Origin: Thermohalobaculum sp039027855
GTDB taxonomy: Bacteria; Pseudomonadota; Alphaproteobacteria; Rhodobacterales; Rhodobacteraceae
Reading direction: 5' to 3'
Assembly: GCA_039027855.1 (NCBI GenBank)
Contig: JBCCJI010000003.1
Coordinates: 124,001-188,000 of the forward strand
DNA length: 64,000 nucleotides
In this document: piece by piece, positions 15,960 through 27,814 of the stretch
Layout: each line of letters starts with the position of its first letter
How positions within the stretch are numbered: the stretch's first letter is position 1
Position numbers and translations under genes: made by a program
The notes under the pieces: model-generated
What the model was told of the DNA's origin: nothing
Databases searched by the model: none
What the model saw: the letters and a program-made list of their open reading frames with translations, nothing else

Positions 15960-17360
15960 ATGACCGCCCTCGAACTCGCGCGCATCCAGTTTGCCGCGAA
16001 CATCTCGTTTCACATCCTGTTCCCCACGATCACCATCGCGCTGGGCTGGCTGCTGCTGTTCTTCAAGCTGCGCTACAACGCCACCGGCGATCAGCGCTGG
16101 ATGGATAACTACTTCTTCTGGGTGAAGATCTTTGCGCTGACCTTCGCCATGGGGGTCGTGTCGGGCATCACCATGAGCTTCCAGTTCGGCACGAATTGGC
16201 CGGGCTTTATGGAGAAGGTCGGCAACATCGCGGGTCCGCTGCTCGCCTATGAGGTGATGACGGCGTTTTTTCTGGAGGCGGTGTTCCTTGGCATCATGCT
16301 GTTCGGCTTCCGCAAGGTCTCGAACCGGGTGCACACGTTGGCAACGTTCTTGGTCGCCTTCGGGACGACGATGTCGGCCTTCTGGATCCTTGTGCTCAAC
16401 AGCTGGATGCACACGCCGGCCGGCTTTGAGATGCGCGACGGCGTCGCCCATGCGACCGACTGGATGGCGATCATCTTCAATCCGTCGATGCCCTACCGGC
16501 TGACGCATATGCTGCTCGCCTCGGCGCTGACGGCGGCCTTCCTGCTCGCCGGCATCTCGGCGCTCCGCATGCTGTGGGGCGACCGCGGCCCGGCTATCCT
16601 TGGGCTGAAGACCGGGGTCTGGCTGGCGGCAGCGATCATCGCGATGCAGATCCTGGCCGGCGATATGCACGGGCTGAACACGCTGGAGCATCAGCCCGCC
16701 AAGGTGGCGGCGATGGAGGGGCACTGGGAGACCGGTCCCGCCAACCTCGTGTTATTCGGCATGCCGAATGCCGAGACGCGGTCGAACGACTTTGCCATCG
16801 AGCTGCCCAACGTCGCGTCCTACGTGCTGACCCACGACTTTGAGGGCAGCGTGCAGGGTTTGAACGACTTCGTCGCCGAGGACGGCAGCGTGCTACACCC
16901 GCCGGTGGCGCCCGTCTTCTGGGCCTTCCGGGTCATGGTGGGTACGGGCCTGCTGATGCTCGCGCTGTCGTGGCTCGCGGCCTTCCAGCTCTGGCGCACG
17001 CGGCGTGAGGGCGGGCAGGTCGGGCGCTGGCCGCTGATCGCGCTGGTGGCAATGACGCCTTCGGGCTGGGTCGCCACCCTCGCCGGCTGGTATGTGACCG
17101 AGATCGGCCGTCAGCCCTGGCTGGTGAGCGGCGTGCTCTCGACCTCCGAGGCGGTGGGGCCGGTCTCGGGCATGGTGATCGCCGGCAGCTTGACCGCCTA
17201 TCTGCTGGTCTATGCGGGGCTGCTGGCCGCCTATGTGGGCGCCATTCTGTACATGGCGAAGAAAGCCGTCATCGCGCAGGTCGTCCCCGAGGTGCCAAGC
17301 CCGGCGGACGAGGCACTGAAGGGCTATCCGGTCACCGCCTTCGTGCCCGCGGGCGAGTAG
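15960..17360 (+). CDS. cydA: Cytochrome bd-type ubiquinol oxidase subunit I (CioA-like)
   Basis: Heme-bearing subunit of a terminal oxidase that oxidises ubiquinol and reduces oxygen to water. The 466-residue protein has the heme ligand histidines in NISFHILFP and RLTHMLLAS, the acidic FFLEAVFLGIMLFG helix, and the quinol motif GRQPW (about residues 385-389). The quinol (Q) loop is short, as in cyanide-insensitive oxidases (CioAB), not long as in E. coli CydA. The start is the ATG after AGGAGGG; an upstream GTG would place that site in the gene. cydB follows 94 bp downstream. No cydDC or cydX is nearby. Confidence 0.95.
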   Translation: MTALELARIQFAANISFHILFPTITIALGWLLLFFKLRYNATGDQRWMDNYFFWVKIFALTFAMGVVSGITMSFQFGTNWPGFMEKVGNIAGPLLAYEVMTAFFLEAVFLGIMLFGFRKVSNRVHTLATFLVAFGTTMSAFWILVLNSWMHTPAGFEMRDGVAHATDWMAIIFNPSMPYRLTHMLLASALTAAFLLAGISALRMLWGDRGPAILGLKTGVWLAAAIIAMQILAGDMHGLNTLEHQPAKVAAMEGHWETGPANLVLFGMPNAETRSNDFAIELPNVASYVLTHDFEGSVQGLNDFVAEDGSVLHPPVAPVFWAFRVMVGTGLLMLALSWLAAFQLWRTRREGGQVGRWPLIALVAMTPSGWVATLAGWYVTEIGRQPWLVSGVLSTSEAVGPVSGMVIAGSLTAYLLVYAGLLAAYVGAILYMAKKAVIAQVVPEVPSPADEALKGYPVTAFVPAGE

Positions 17361-17454
17361 GCGGGGCGGAGACTATCGGCGCGGGCGGCGCATCGCCCGT
17401 GTCGGTCGCTCAGGTGGACAAAGCCTACCCAACCCCGCGCCGTCAACGGAGCGC

Positions 17455-18471
17455 ATGATGCTTGAGATGATTCCAAACCCCGAGGTCACGCTGCCGACGA
17501 TCTTCGCCGGCCTGATGGGACTTTCGATCCTCATCTACGTGGTGCTGGATGGGTATGATCTGGGTGTCGGCGCGTTGTTCGCCGTCGCGCCCGAGGATGA
17601 CAAGGACCGTATGGTTGCCTCCATCGGGCCGTTCTGGGATGCCAACGAGACCTGGCTGGTGCTCGCCATCGGCATCCTGCTCGTCGCCTTCCCGGCGGCG
17701 CATGGGGCGATCCTGACCGCGCTTTACGTGCCGGTCTCGGTGATGCTGATCGGGCTGATCCTGCGCGGCGTCGCCTTCGAATTTCGCGCCAAGGCGCCCG
17801 GCTCGGCCAAAAAGGCTTGGAACGCGGCGTTCCTCGCGGGTTCCACCATGACCGGTCTCAGTCAGGGCTACATGCTGGGCGCCTACATCACCGGGCTCGA
17901 CGACAGCTGGATCTCCATCGGCTTCAGCCTGCTGACGGCGATCTGTCTGCTGCAGGCCTATGTCTTCATCGGCGCCTCGTGGCTGATCTACAAGACCGAT
18001 GGCGATCTGCAGCGCCGTGCCGTCGGCTGGGCCAAGCAGGCGCTCGCGACCGGGGCGCTCGGCATGGTGGCCGTCTCGCTCATGACACCGCTCGCCTCCG
18101 AACGGATCTTCGAGAAGTGGTTCAGCTTCCCCGAGATCGTGCTGCTGGCGCCCCTGCCGCTGATGACGGCGGGCATGTTCACCATCGTCTGGCTGCTGCT
18201 GAAGGAACTGCCCCTGCCCGAGGATCGCTGGTGCTGGGGCCCCTTCGTCGGCGGCACGGCGATCTTTTCGCTCGGCTTTTTCGGGCTCGCCTATTCCTTC
18301 TACCCCTTCGTCGTGCCCGACCGGATCACCATCGTCGAGGCCGCCTCGGCGCCGGAAAGCCTGCTGATCATCCTGGTCGGCACGCTGTTCGTGCTGCCCA
18401 CGATCATCGGCTACTCGATCTTCGCCTACCGGGTGTTCGGCGGTAAGGCGACGACGCTCAGCTACGACTGA
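17455..18471 (+). CDS. cydB: Cytochrome bd-type ubiquinol oxidase subunit II (CioB-like)
   Basis: Second integral membrane subunit of the bd oxidase, 338 residues with about eight membrane spans. Conserved features are the N-terminal VVLDGYDLGVGALFA (about residues 26-40) and FWDANETWLVLAIG (about residues 60-73). It pairs with the preceding cydA. Two tandem ATGs (17455 and 17458) are possible starts. The length fits CydB/CioB. Confidence 0.95.
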   Translation: MMLEMIPNPEVTLPTIFAGLMGLSILIYVVLDGYDLGVGALFAVAPEDDKDRMVASIGPFWDANETWLVLAIGILLVAFPAAHGAILTALYVPVSVMLIGLILRGVAFEFRAKAPGSAKKAWNAAFLAGSTMTGLSQGYMLGAYITGLDDSWISIGFSLLTAICLLQAYVFIGASWLIYKTDGDLQRRAVGWAKQALATGALGMVAVSLMTPLASERIFEKWFSFPEIVLLAPLPLMTAGMFTIVWLLLKELPLPEDRWCWGPFVGGTAIFSLGFFGLAYSFYPFVVPDRITIVEAASAPESLLIILVGTLFVLPTIIGYSIFAYRVFGGKATTLSYD

Positions 18472-18560
18472 GCGATGCCTGCGGGCACCCTGCGGACCGC
18501 ACGCGCCTTGACGCTGCCACAGTGCTCGGCCTTCTCTGACCCGCGTCACGGGAGAGGGCG

Positions 18561-18953
18561 ATGATCGAGACCTTGCGGCCGCATCTGATGCAGGCATTGC
18601 GTTTCGGCGCAGTCGGCGTCGTCAACACGCTGTCCGGGCTTGGCACGATCTACTTTGCGATGTATCTCGGCCTCGCGCCGGTGCCCGCCAATGTCATCGG
18701 CTACGCGGTGGGCCTCTCGGTCTCCTACGTGCTGAACAGCCGCTTCACCTTCCGCGGCGGGCGGACCGAGGGCGCGATCCTTCGCTTCATCGTTACCTTC
18801 GCCGTCGCCTACACGGTAAACATGGCGCTGCTGCTGGGCGCCATCGGGCCGCTCGGCATCGACCCCTATATCGCGCAGCTCATCGCGTCGGTCGGCTACA
18901 CGGCGGCGTTCTTCCTGATGTCCAAGTTCTACGCCTTCCCCGGCACGCGCTGA
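18561..18953 (+). CDS. GtrA-family membrane protein
   Basis: A 130-residue protein with four membrane segments typical of the GtrA/DPMS flippase-like family: RFGAVGVVNTLSGLGTIYF, NVIGYAVGLSVSYVLNSRFTF, then two more helices ending in SKFYAFPGTR. GtrA proteins take part in moving polyprenyl-linked sugars or in cell-envelope polysaccharide synthesis. GGGAGAGGG lies just before the ATG. The 3' end overlaps the convergent flavoprotein gene by 25 bp. Confidence 0.85.
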   Translation: MIETLRPHLMQALRFGAVGVVNTLSGLGTIYFAMYLGLAPVPANVIGYAVGLSVSYVLNSRFTFRGGRTEGAILRFIVTFAVAYTVNMALLLGAIGPLGIDPYIAQLIASVGYTAAFFLMSKFYAFPGTR

Positions 18954-20142
18954 CCCTGCTGGCGCGCCCAATCAGCCGCCGCGCGGCCCGCATGGTCGCC
19001 GGTGGCGAGGCACCCTGAGATCAGCCAGCCGCCGGTCGGCGCCTCCCAATCCAGCATCTCACCCGCGACGAAGACCCCCGGCAGCGCGGTCAGCATCAGG
19101 CCGTCTTCCACCGCCTCCCAGGCCACGCCGCCGGCGGTCGAGATCGCCTCGTCCATCCGCCGCGGCCCGTCATGGTGCAGGACCAATGCCTTCAGGCACC
19201 GCGCTGCCTCCACCGGATCGGCCGGCAGGGGCCGCGCCAGTTCCATGACCAGCGCGCGCTTCACCGGATCGAGGCCCAGGCTCTTGCGCAGATGTGCGGT
19301 CACCGTCGCCTTGCCCCTCGGGCGGGCCAGCCGGTCTGCCACCGCGTGCAGGCTGCGGTCGGGCATCAGGTCGATGGTGAGCGGCGCCCCCTCGCGGAGC
19401 GGGCGGTAGAGCGCATAGACCCCGCTGCCCTCGATCCCCCGGGCCGAGACGATGAACTCGCCGCGCCGCGTCTCACCGCCGGCCGTCAGCACGACGCCCT
19501 TCACCGCGCTGCCGAAATGGCGCGCCATGGGCGCCGACCACGCCACGTGAAACCCCATATTGGCCGGACGGAACGGGGTCAGCGCCACGCCATGGCGGGC
19601 CAGCAGCGCCGTCCAGGCCCCGTCCGAGCCGAGCCGCCGCCACGACGCCCCACCAAGTGCCAGAACCGTGACCGCCGGGACAGTCTCCTGCGGGCCCTCG
19701 GGCGTGTCGAACCGGTGGATCAGCCGGTCGCCCTCCCGCGCGGCGCCGATCCAGCGCCAGCGTCGGTTGAGGCTAACACCCAGCCCCTCCAGCCGCTCAA
19801 GCCAGGCCCTGAGCAGGGGCGAGGCCTTCATCGCCACCGGAAACACCCGGCCCGAGGACCCGGTGAAAACCGGCTGGCCGAGCCCCTCGGCCCAGCGGCA
19901 CACGGCATCCGGCCCCCAGCCGGCCATCGGCCCCGCCATGCGCCCCGCCGCCCCGCCGAAGCCGGCAAGGAAGGCGTCGGCCCTCATGTCCATGGTCAGG
20001 TTCAGCCCCGACTTGCCCGCCATCAGGAACTTCCGCCCCGGGCTCGGCATCGCCTCGGCTACGGAGACGGCCAAGCCCGCCCGCGCCAACGCCTCGGCCG
20101 CCGCCAGGCCGGCAGGGCCGCTGCCGACGACCAGCGCCTGCA

Positions 20143-20143
<1 letters not shown>
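18929..20143 (-). CDS. TIGR03862-type FAD-dependent flavoprotein
   Basis: Protein of about 404 residues of the HI0933/YhiN-like flavoprotein group. The N-terminal dinucleotide motif VVGSGPAGLAAAEALARAG (about residues 4-22) is followed by SPGRKFLMAGKSGLNLT, and VFVAGEMLDWEAPTGGWLI near the C-terminus closes the FAD site. The substrate is unknown. The start ATG at 20143 overlaps the gyrB stop by one base (TGATG); a GTG at 20146 is also possible. The two genes are therefore probably translationally coupled. Confidence 0.85.
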
Positions 20144-22599
<2,456 letters not shown>

Positions 22600-22644
22600 G
22601 GGCGGGGTTCCGTTTTGTCTATCGAGATCGCTGTCTGCGCGCGG

Positions 22645-23076
22645 TCAGCGGCGCGGGCGACCGATCAGGGTGTTCATGGTCTCGACCGAGCGCCGCATGG
22701 CAGCTATGTCACCGCTCGACATGGGTGGCACGCGGGCCGCATCGTCGCCCGACGTCAGGGCTCTCGGCTCGGCATCGCAGGCCTCGATCAAGGCGGCACA
22801 GATCCCGTGCAGGCAGCGCATTTCGGTGAGAAGCGAGGCCGCGCGCTGGCTGCCCGGCAGGAAACCCAGCGCGAAGGGAAACATCCAGGTCGTCACCGGA
22901 TCGATGTCTTGATTGAAATCGCGCGAAAACGGGGCGTTGATCTGGGTGTTGAGGCTGATCGGCCCGCTCGCCGCCGCGGCCGAGATCGCCTGCACGCCAG
23001 CGCTCATCATCGCGACGGCCGAGAGCGTTGCCTGCGTCTGCAGCGCCATTATCGCCAGGAACGGGTTCTCGCTCAT
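22645..23076 (-). CDS. Small conserved-type protein, unknown function
   Basis: A 143-residue protein starting MSENPFLAIMALQTQ, preceded by GGAGGA. The first 45 residues are Ala/Met-rich and helical (VAMMSAGVQAISAAAASG), which recalls phasins, but the middle (PVTTWMFPFALGFLPGSQRAA) and the rest are not phasin-like. No signal peptide is present. It lies between lysE and gyrB on the same strand and is probably part of the recF-gyrB transcription unit. Function not assigned. Confidence 0.6.
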   Translation of the reverse strand: MSENPFLAIMALQTQATLSAVAMMSAGVQAISAAAASGPISLNTQINAPFSRDFNQDIDPVTTWMFPFALGFLPGSQRAASLLTEMRCLHGICAALIEACDAEPRALTSGDDAARVPPMSSGDIAAMRRSVETMNTLIGRPRR

Positions 23077-23095
23077 CCTCTGTCCTCCGCCTGCC

Positions 23096-23731
23096 TTACG
23101 TGGCCGCAATGGCGGCGCCCGCGCCCGCCAGCACGCCGCCCGATGCCTGATCCAGCCGCCGCGCCGTCCGCCCGCCGCTGATCCGCCGGCCCATGGTCGC
23201 CGCCGCCGAGACATAGCCGAGATCGCTGATCAGCCCGATCGGCACCGCGATGGCGAGGATGATCAGCGCGTCGAGCCAGCTAAGCGCCGCGATGTCGAAA
23301 AAGCCCGGAAAGATCGTCATGTAGAACAGCGCGGTCTTGGGGTTGCCGAAGTTCAGCAATGCGCCGGTGGCGAAGCCGCGCCAGAACGGCTCGCGCCGGA
23401 TCGGCGCGCCCCCGGCGGGCATCAGGCTGTGGCGCGCGAAAATCAGGTTGAGCCCGATCCAGATCAGCCAGGCCGCCCCCAAATAGCGCAGGATCGCCAG
23501 CGCCCCCTCGTGCGCCACCGCGATGGCCCCGAGGCCGAGCAGCGCGGTGACGACCCAGACGCCCTCGGACAGGCAGGCGCCAAGCGCCATAGCCGTGCCC
23601 GCCCGCATGCCAAGCGCCGCCGAGCGGGCCGAGATCGCCGCCACGAAGGGCCCCGGCGAGGCCACGAGCAGCACCATCGCGCCCGCGAACAGGAACAGCG
23701 ACCATGGATCCAGGGTCATCGTAGGGATCAT
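23096..23731 (-). CDS. LysE/RhtB-family amino-acid exporter
   Basis: A 211-residue inner-membrane protein with about six spans. The family hallmark is the N-terminal ASPGPFVAAISARSAALGMRAG (about residues 25-46), with GFATGALLNFGNPKTALFY in the middle. It probably exports amino acids or derivatives. The ATG overlaps the recF stop by four bases (ATGA), so it is translated with recF. An internal ATG at residue 5 is an alternative start. Confidence 0.88.
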   Translation of the reverse strand: MIPTMTLDPWSLFLFAGAMVLLVASPGPFVAAISARSAALGMRAGTAMALGACLSEGVWVVTALLGLGAIAVAHEGALAILRYLGAAWLIWIGLNLIFARHSLMPAGGAPIRREPFWRGFATGALLNFGNPKTALFYMTIFPGFFDIAALSWLDALIILAIAVPIGLISDLGYVSAAATMGRRISGGRTARRLDQASGGVLAGAGAAIAAT

Positions 23732-24924
23732 GCAGGCGCCACGCGTGAGACGCCGTCGTTCTCGGTCACATCCAGCATCAGCGCGCCGGTCAGGCCCTCG
23801 AACAGCTCCGGCCCCGTGCCGGTCATCCAGGACTGCGCGCCCAGCGCCTCGATCTCGGCAAACAGCGCCAGGCGCCGGCCCGCATCCAGATGGGCCGCGA
23901 CCTCGTCGAACAGCAAGATGGGCGAGGCGCCATGATGGTCGGCAAGCGCCCGCGCATTGGCGAGGCAGAGCGAGATCAAGAGCGCCTTCTGCTCACCGGT
24001 CGAGCAGTCGCGCGCGGGCATCTCCTTGGCGGCATAGACCGCCTCGAGGTCGCTTCGATGCGGCCCGTCGAGCGCCCGGCCGGCCGCGGCATCGCGGCCC
24101 CGCGCAGCTGTGAGCGCCCGCGCCATTTGGGCAGCCTGTTCAGCCTCGATCCCGTCCAGATCATCGCCGGCCCCCAGGGCCGCGGCAAAGCGGTTTTCCA
24201 TGGCGCCGAGTATAGATAGCCGCGCCTTCGGGAACAACGTCTCGCGGTCCTCAACGGCAGCCGACGCCGCATTTTGTGCGGCTTCGAGCGCCGCAACCGC
24301 GCTGACCCGCGCGCGCGACAGCCGGGCACCGGCCCGGGCCATCTGCGCCTCCAGCCCATCGAGCCAGGCACCATCGGCCGGGCGCCCGCTCTCACGCGCA
24401 TCGCGCAGCAGGCGGTTGCGCGCGCGCATGGCTTTCTCATAGGCGCTGGCCGCCTCGCCATGGTCGGGCTGAAAGCCCATGGCCATGCGGTCAAGAAAGG
24501 CCCGCCGGTCCGATGCGGCCTCGATCCAAAGCCGGTCCATCGCCGGCGTCAGCCAGACCATGCGGATCAGCCGGCCGAGCGCTGTCTGCGGCGCGGCCTT
24601 GCCGTCGATGCTGACCGTGCGCCGGGCGCTTGTCGGGTCCTCGACGCCGGTCTCGATCTCGATCTCGGACGCGCCGCCGAGACCCGTCTCGACCAGCGCC
24701 TGCACCCGCCAGCCGAGCCTCTCGGGCCGGCGCACCGCGTCCTCGGGCACCATGCGGCGGAGCCCGCGGCCGGGCGCCAGCATCGAGACCGCCTCGATCA
24801 GGTTGGTCTTGCCCGCGCCGTTCGGCCCGATCAGCGCCACCGGCGCGCCGCCGGTCTCGACCACGCTCAGCCGGTGGCTCCGGTACTGCGCCAGGCGCAG
24901 CGACAGGACGGCGGCGCGGCTCAT
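23728..24924 (-). CDS. recF: DNA replication and repair protein RecF
   Basis: SMC-like ATPase that loads RecA at single-strand gaps with RecO and RecR. The 398-residue protein has the Walker A motif GPNGAGKTN at residues 33-41, the signature STGEQKALLISLCLANARAL, and Walker B ILLFDEVAAHLD near the C-terminus. Its first strands LRLAQYRSHRLS match RecF. It is read towards gyrB, with a LysE gene and a small unknown gene between them. In the gap upstream (24,925-25,163), divergent to the glutathione transferase gene, nothing else was identified. Confidence 0.96.
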   Translation of the reverse strand: MSRAAVLSLRLAQYRSHRLSVVETGGAPVALIGPNGAGKTNLIEAVSMLAPGRGLRRMVPEDAVRRPERLGWRVQALVETGLGGASEIEIETGVEDPTSARRTVSIDGKAAPQTALGRLIRMVWLTPAMDRLWIEAASDRRAFLDRMAMGFQPDHGEAASAYEKAMRARNRLLRDARESGRPADGAWLDGLEAQMARAGARLSRARVSAVAALEAAQNAASAAVEDRETLFPKARLSILGAMENRFAAALGAGDDLDGIEAEQAAQMARALTAARGRDAAAGRALDGPHRSDLEAVYAAKEMPARDCSTGEQKALLISLCLANARALADHHGASPILLFDEVAAHLDAGRRLALFAEIEALGAQSWMTGTGPELFEGLTGALMLDVTENDGVSRVAPA

Positions 24925-25163
24925 GCCTCGGTGCCCCGCGCAGAGACCTCGCGACGGCACCTGGCTGCCGTAAGGTGATGTATCAGGACGGATCGCGTGA
25001 TCGTGCGTTGCACAACGCGCCGACCGGTCGCAGATCCCCCCCATGCGCGCGGCCCCTGCCGCGTGATCACTCCACGTCCCCGCGGCCCGAGCCTCGCCGG
25101 CGCCCGCCGCCCATCCCATGCGACGCCGCCCGGCCGGTGCCGTGCGTCCGAAAGGAGCCTCAC

Positions 25164-25844
25164 GTGATCACCTTCTATTTCCACCACACGCCAAACCCCA
25201 TGAAAGTCGCCCTGTTTCTCGCCGAAAGCGGGCTACCCTACGAGGTGCGCAAGCTCGACACCTTCAAGGGCGAGCAGCACTCGGTCGAGTATCTGGCGAT
25301 CAACCCCAACGGCAAGGCGCCGGCGATCCTGGACGGCGAGACACGGGTCTTCGACAGCAACGCGATCCTGCTGTACCTGGCCGAGAAGTCGGGGCAGTTC
25401 CTGTCGGCGCCCGAGGATCGGGGCGAGTTCCTGTCCTGGCTGATGTGGGTTGCCTCGGGTCTCGGGCCGTTCTCAGGCCAGTGGGTGCATTTCCAGACCG
25501 CAGGCGCAGCCGAGGGCGGCAACTACGCCAAGCGGCGCTACAGCTTCGAGGCCAACCGCCACTACAAGGTGCTGGATCGGCACCTGAAGGGGCGCGATTT
25601 CATCGTGGGCGAGGGCTACACGATCGTTGATATGGCCGCCTGGGGTTGGCTCGACCGCCACGCCCGGGTGCTGGGCTCGCCCGATGCCATCGACACCTAT
25701 CCGGAGGTGAAGCGCTATTACGAGGCGATCAACGCCCGCCCGGCGGTCGAGAAAGCGCGCGCCATCGGTGCCGGGCTCGACTTCAAGACCGATTTCGACG
25801 AGCAGACGGCGCGCGCGATGTTCCCCTCCAACTTCGCCGCCTGA
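25164..25844 (+). CDS. Glutathione S-transferase family protein
   Basis: A 226-residue cytosolic enzyme resembling YfcG/Ure2p-like transferases. The N-terminal thioredoxin-fold domain has YFHHTPNPMKVALFLAES, INPNGKAPAI and the glutathione-binding DSNAILLYLAEKSG (about residues 64-78). The helical C-terminal domain has YTIVDMAAWGWLDRHA. The start is a GTG with AAAGGAG just upstream. Likely roles are thiol-disulfide exchange or conjugation. Confidence 0.9.
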   Translation: MITFYFHHTPNPMKVALFLAESGLPYEVRKLDTFKGEQHSVEYLAINPNGKAPAILDGETRVFDSNAILLYLAEKSGQFLSAPEDRGEFLSWLMWVASGLGPFSGQWVHFQTAGAAEGGNYAKRRYSFEANRHYKVLDRHLKGRDFIVGEGYTIVDMAAWGWLDRHARVLGSPDAIDTYPEVKRYYEAINARPAVEKARAIGAGLDFKTDFDEQTARAMFPSNFAA

Positions 25845-25884
25845 GACGGAGGTTCGCGGTCGCGCTGGCGCGCGGCTCGTTGCG

Positions 25885-25912
25885 CTTTGTCCCCGCTCCG
25901 CCGGGGACAAAG
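25885..25912 (+). terminator. Strong hairpin downstream of the glutathione transferase gene
   Basis: A perfect 11-bp stem, CTTTGTCCCCG with CGGGGACAAAG, loop of 6 nt, 40 bp after the stop. No T-run follows, but stem strength and position fit a transcription end. Confidence 0.6.
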
Positions 25913-25928
25913 CGGGGTAAGTGCGTCG

Positions 25929-26036
25929 CTGGGGAACGCCGCCGGGGGGCGGCCTGAGCCGAGCATGGGTCGGGCTCGGGGCGCCTCAAGGCCAAGCGGG
26001 CGTTGCCCGTCGCTCCGCGAGCCTTGACCCGCCCCG
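25929..26036 (+). repeat. Dispersed structured intergenic repeat, copy C (3' part only)
   Basis: Contains CTGGGGAACGCC, a middle hairpin GCCGCC/GGCGGC (25938-25953), the outer stem CAAGGC/GCCTTG (25987-26026) and the inner GGGCGTTGCCC, ending in TTGACCC. The first hairpin found in the other copies is missing. The outer stem has G-C where copy D has T-A, a compensatory change. Confidence 0.75.
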
Positions 26037-26076
26037 ATCCCTGCCGTCTCGTTCACTCCAGCAGTGGGAGGGCTGG

Positions 26077-26529
26077 ATGTGCGCGCGTCTTTATGAGTTT
26101 CGCGACGAGGTGTCACGCTTAGTGAAAGACCTCGACGAGAAGCAGAGCGACTCCGAGATCCTCGAGGTTCTACAGGAGCTGTCCTTGACAACCTTCCTAG
26201 TTGCGGCCACGGCGCCGAAGCTGGCTGCTGGCTTCAAGGATCCGGAGCTCCTTGCGACCCTGATGGGTATCTGCGCAAACCATGGCAACCAGCATGCGGC
26301 AGTCACGCTGCTGAAGGCTTACCTCGCCGTCGAGGAAGATCCGAAAGTCTACCGCGGCACCGTTGAGACCGTCCTCCCTTTTTTCGCAGCCCATAAGGAA
26401 AGCACTGTCGAGGCTCTGAAACACGACCCGATCATGCGCAACGTGATGAAACGCGATCCGCACTTCTGCCGACGCATGGCAAAGCAAGAGCGCGAGTTGT
26501 CAGAGGCTCTTACGAGATCCAGCGGGTAG
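26077..26529 (+). CDS. Helical protein of unknown function next to dnaN
   Basis: A 150-residue soluble protein starting MCARLYEFRDEV with a GGGAGGG site before the ATG. It appears wholly alpha-helical (FRDEVSRLVKDLDEKQSDSE, then LLKAYLAVEEDPKVYRG). No family is recognised. Its base composition is clearly lower in GC than its neighbours, and a partial copy of the dispersed repeat lies just upstream, which could mean transfer. It is convergent with dnaN, 13 bp apart. Confidence 0.6.
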   Translation: MCARLYEFRDEVSRLVKDLDEKQSDSEILEVLQELSLTTFLVAATAPKLAAGFKDPELLATLMGICANHGNQHAAVTLLKAYLAVEEDPKVYRGTVETVLPFFAAHKESTVEALKHDPIMRNVMKRDPHFCRRMAKQERELSEALTRSSG

Positions 26530-26542
26530 TGCCCGTCCGCTC

Positions 26543-27661
26543 TCACACCCGCATCGGCATCACGACGTAGATCGCGCTCGGGTCGTCGCCCTCGCGGACC
26601 AGGGTCGGGCTGCCGGGGTCGGCGAACAGAAAAACCGCGTTCTCGCGGTCGATCTGGCCGGCGATCTCCAGCAGGTAGCGGGCATTGAAGCCGATCTCCA
26701 TCGCCTCGTCCGGATAGGCGACGTTCAGCTCCTCGGCGGCTGAGCCCGCATCAGGCGCATTTACCGAGAGCGCCAGCTTGTCGGCATCCATCACCATCTT
26801 CACCGCGCGCGAGCGTTCGTGGCTGACCGTCGCCACGCGATCGACGGCATGGGCGAACTCGCTGGCATCGACCTCCAGCCGCCGGGTGTTCCCGGTGGGG
26901 ATCACGCGCGTGTAATCGGGGAAGGAGCCGTCGATTACCTTTGAGGTCAGCGTCAACTGCCCCACGGCAAAGCGGATCTTGGTCTCGCTGACCGAGACTT
27001 CGACCACCGCCTCGTCCTCATCCAGCAGCTTGCGGATCTCACCCACCGTCTTGCGCGGCACGATCACGCCGGGGGCGCCTCTCGCGCCCTCGGGCAGGTC
27101 CGCGTCGATCCGGGCCAGGCGATGGCCATCCGTCGCCACGGCGCGTAAGCGCGGCCCGTCCTCGGTGTCGGAGATGTGGAGATAGACGCCGTTCAGATAA
27201 TACCGCGTCTCCTCGGTCGACACGGCGAATTTCGACTTGTCGAAGAGGCGGCGCAGCACCGGCGCGGCGGCCCGGTAGCTCACCTGGTATTCCGAGGACG
27301 CCATGATCGGAAAATCCTCCCGCGGCAGCGTCGCAAGGCGGAAACGCGAGCGCCCGGCCGAGACATGCAGCTGCCCGGTGCCAGGGTCGAGGGCCAGCGT
27401 GACCTCTGCGCCGTCGGGCAGCTTGCGCACGATGTCGTGCAACAGCTGCGCGCTGACGGTGGTGGCGCCCGCGGTCTCGACCTGGGCGGGCAGGTGCTCG
27501 ATCACCTCGATATCGAGATCGGTGGCCCGCAGCGAAATGCGCCCGCCTTCGCCCTCGATCAGCACATTGGCGAGGATCGGGATGGTGTTCTTGCGCTCCA
27601 CCACGCCTTGCGCGCGGCCCATGGCCTTCAGCAGCGCGGCACGCTCGATCGTGACCCTCAT
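26543..27661 (-). CDS. dnaN: DNA polymerase III subunit beta (sliding clamp)
   Basis: Ring-shaped clamp that tethers DNA polymerase III, 372 residues in three similar domains. The start MRVTIERAALLKAMGRAQGVVERKNTIPILANV is typical, and the C-terminus ends YVVMPMRV, the usual PMR motif. Upstream in-frame codons to 27751 look non-coding. It lies in the dnaA-dnaN-recF-gyrB cluster, but a serine protease gene and a small gene separate it from dnaA. Confidence 0.98.
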   Translation of the reverse strand: MRVTIERAALLKAMGRAQGVVERKNTIPILANVLIEGEGGRISLRATDLDIEVIEHLPAQVETAGATTVSAQLLHDIVRKLPDGAEVTLALDPGTGQLHVSAGRSRFRLATLPREDFPIMASSEYQVSYRAAAPVLRRLFDKSKFAVSTEETRYYLNGVYLHISDTEDGPRLRAVATDGHRLARIDADLPEGARGAPGVIVPRKTVGEIRKLLDEDEAVVEVSVSETKIRFAVGQLTLTSKVIDGSFPDYTRVIPTGNTRRLEVDASEFAHAVDRVATVSHERSRAVKMVMDADKLALSVNAPDAGSAAEELNVAYPDEAMEIGFNARYLLEIAGQIDRENAVFLFADPGSPTLVREGDDPSAIYVVMPMRV

Positions 27662-27814
27662 CGCGTTCTTCCGTCGTGCTTGGGTGCAGCGTTTGGGGGG
27701 CTGCACCGATCCCGGGGAACGCGAGATTATCCGAACCGGAAGGGTGTGCAATGGGTGAGACAGCCGATGGCACCACGCAGCGCGCGTTCTGTCCGGGGCC
27801 TGTCGGCCGCTGGG

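Noticed and set aside
27710..27735. Possible DnaA box near GAGATTATCCGAA upstream of dnaN
   Set aside because: Only seven of nine positions match, and it is isolated in GC-rich DNA.
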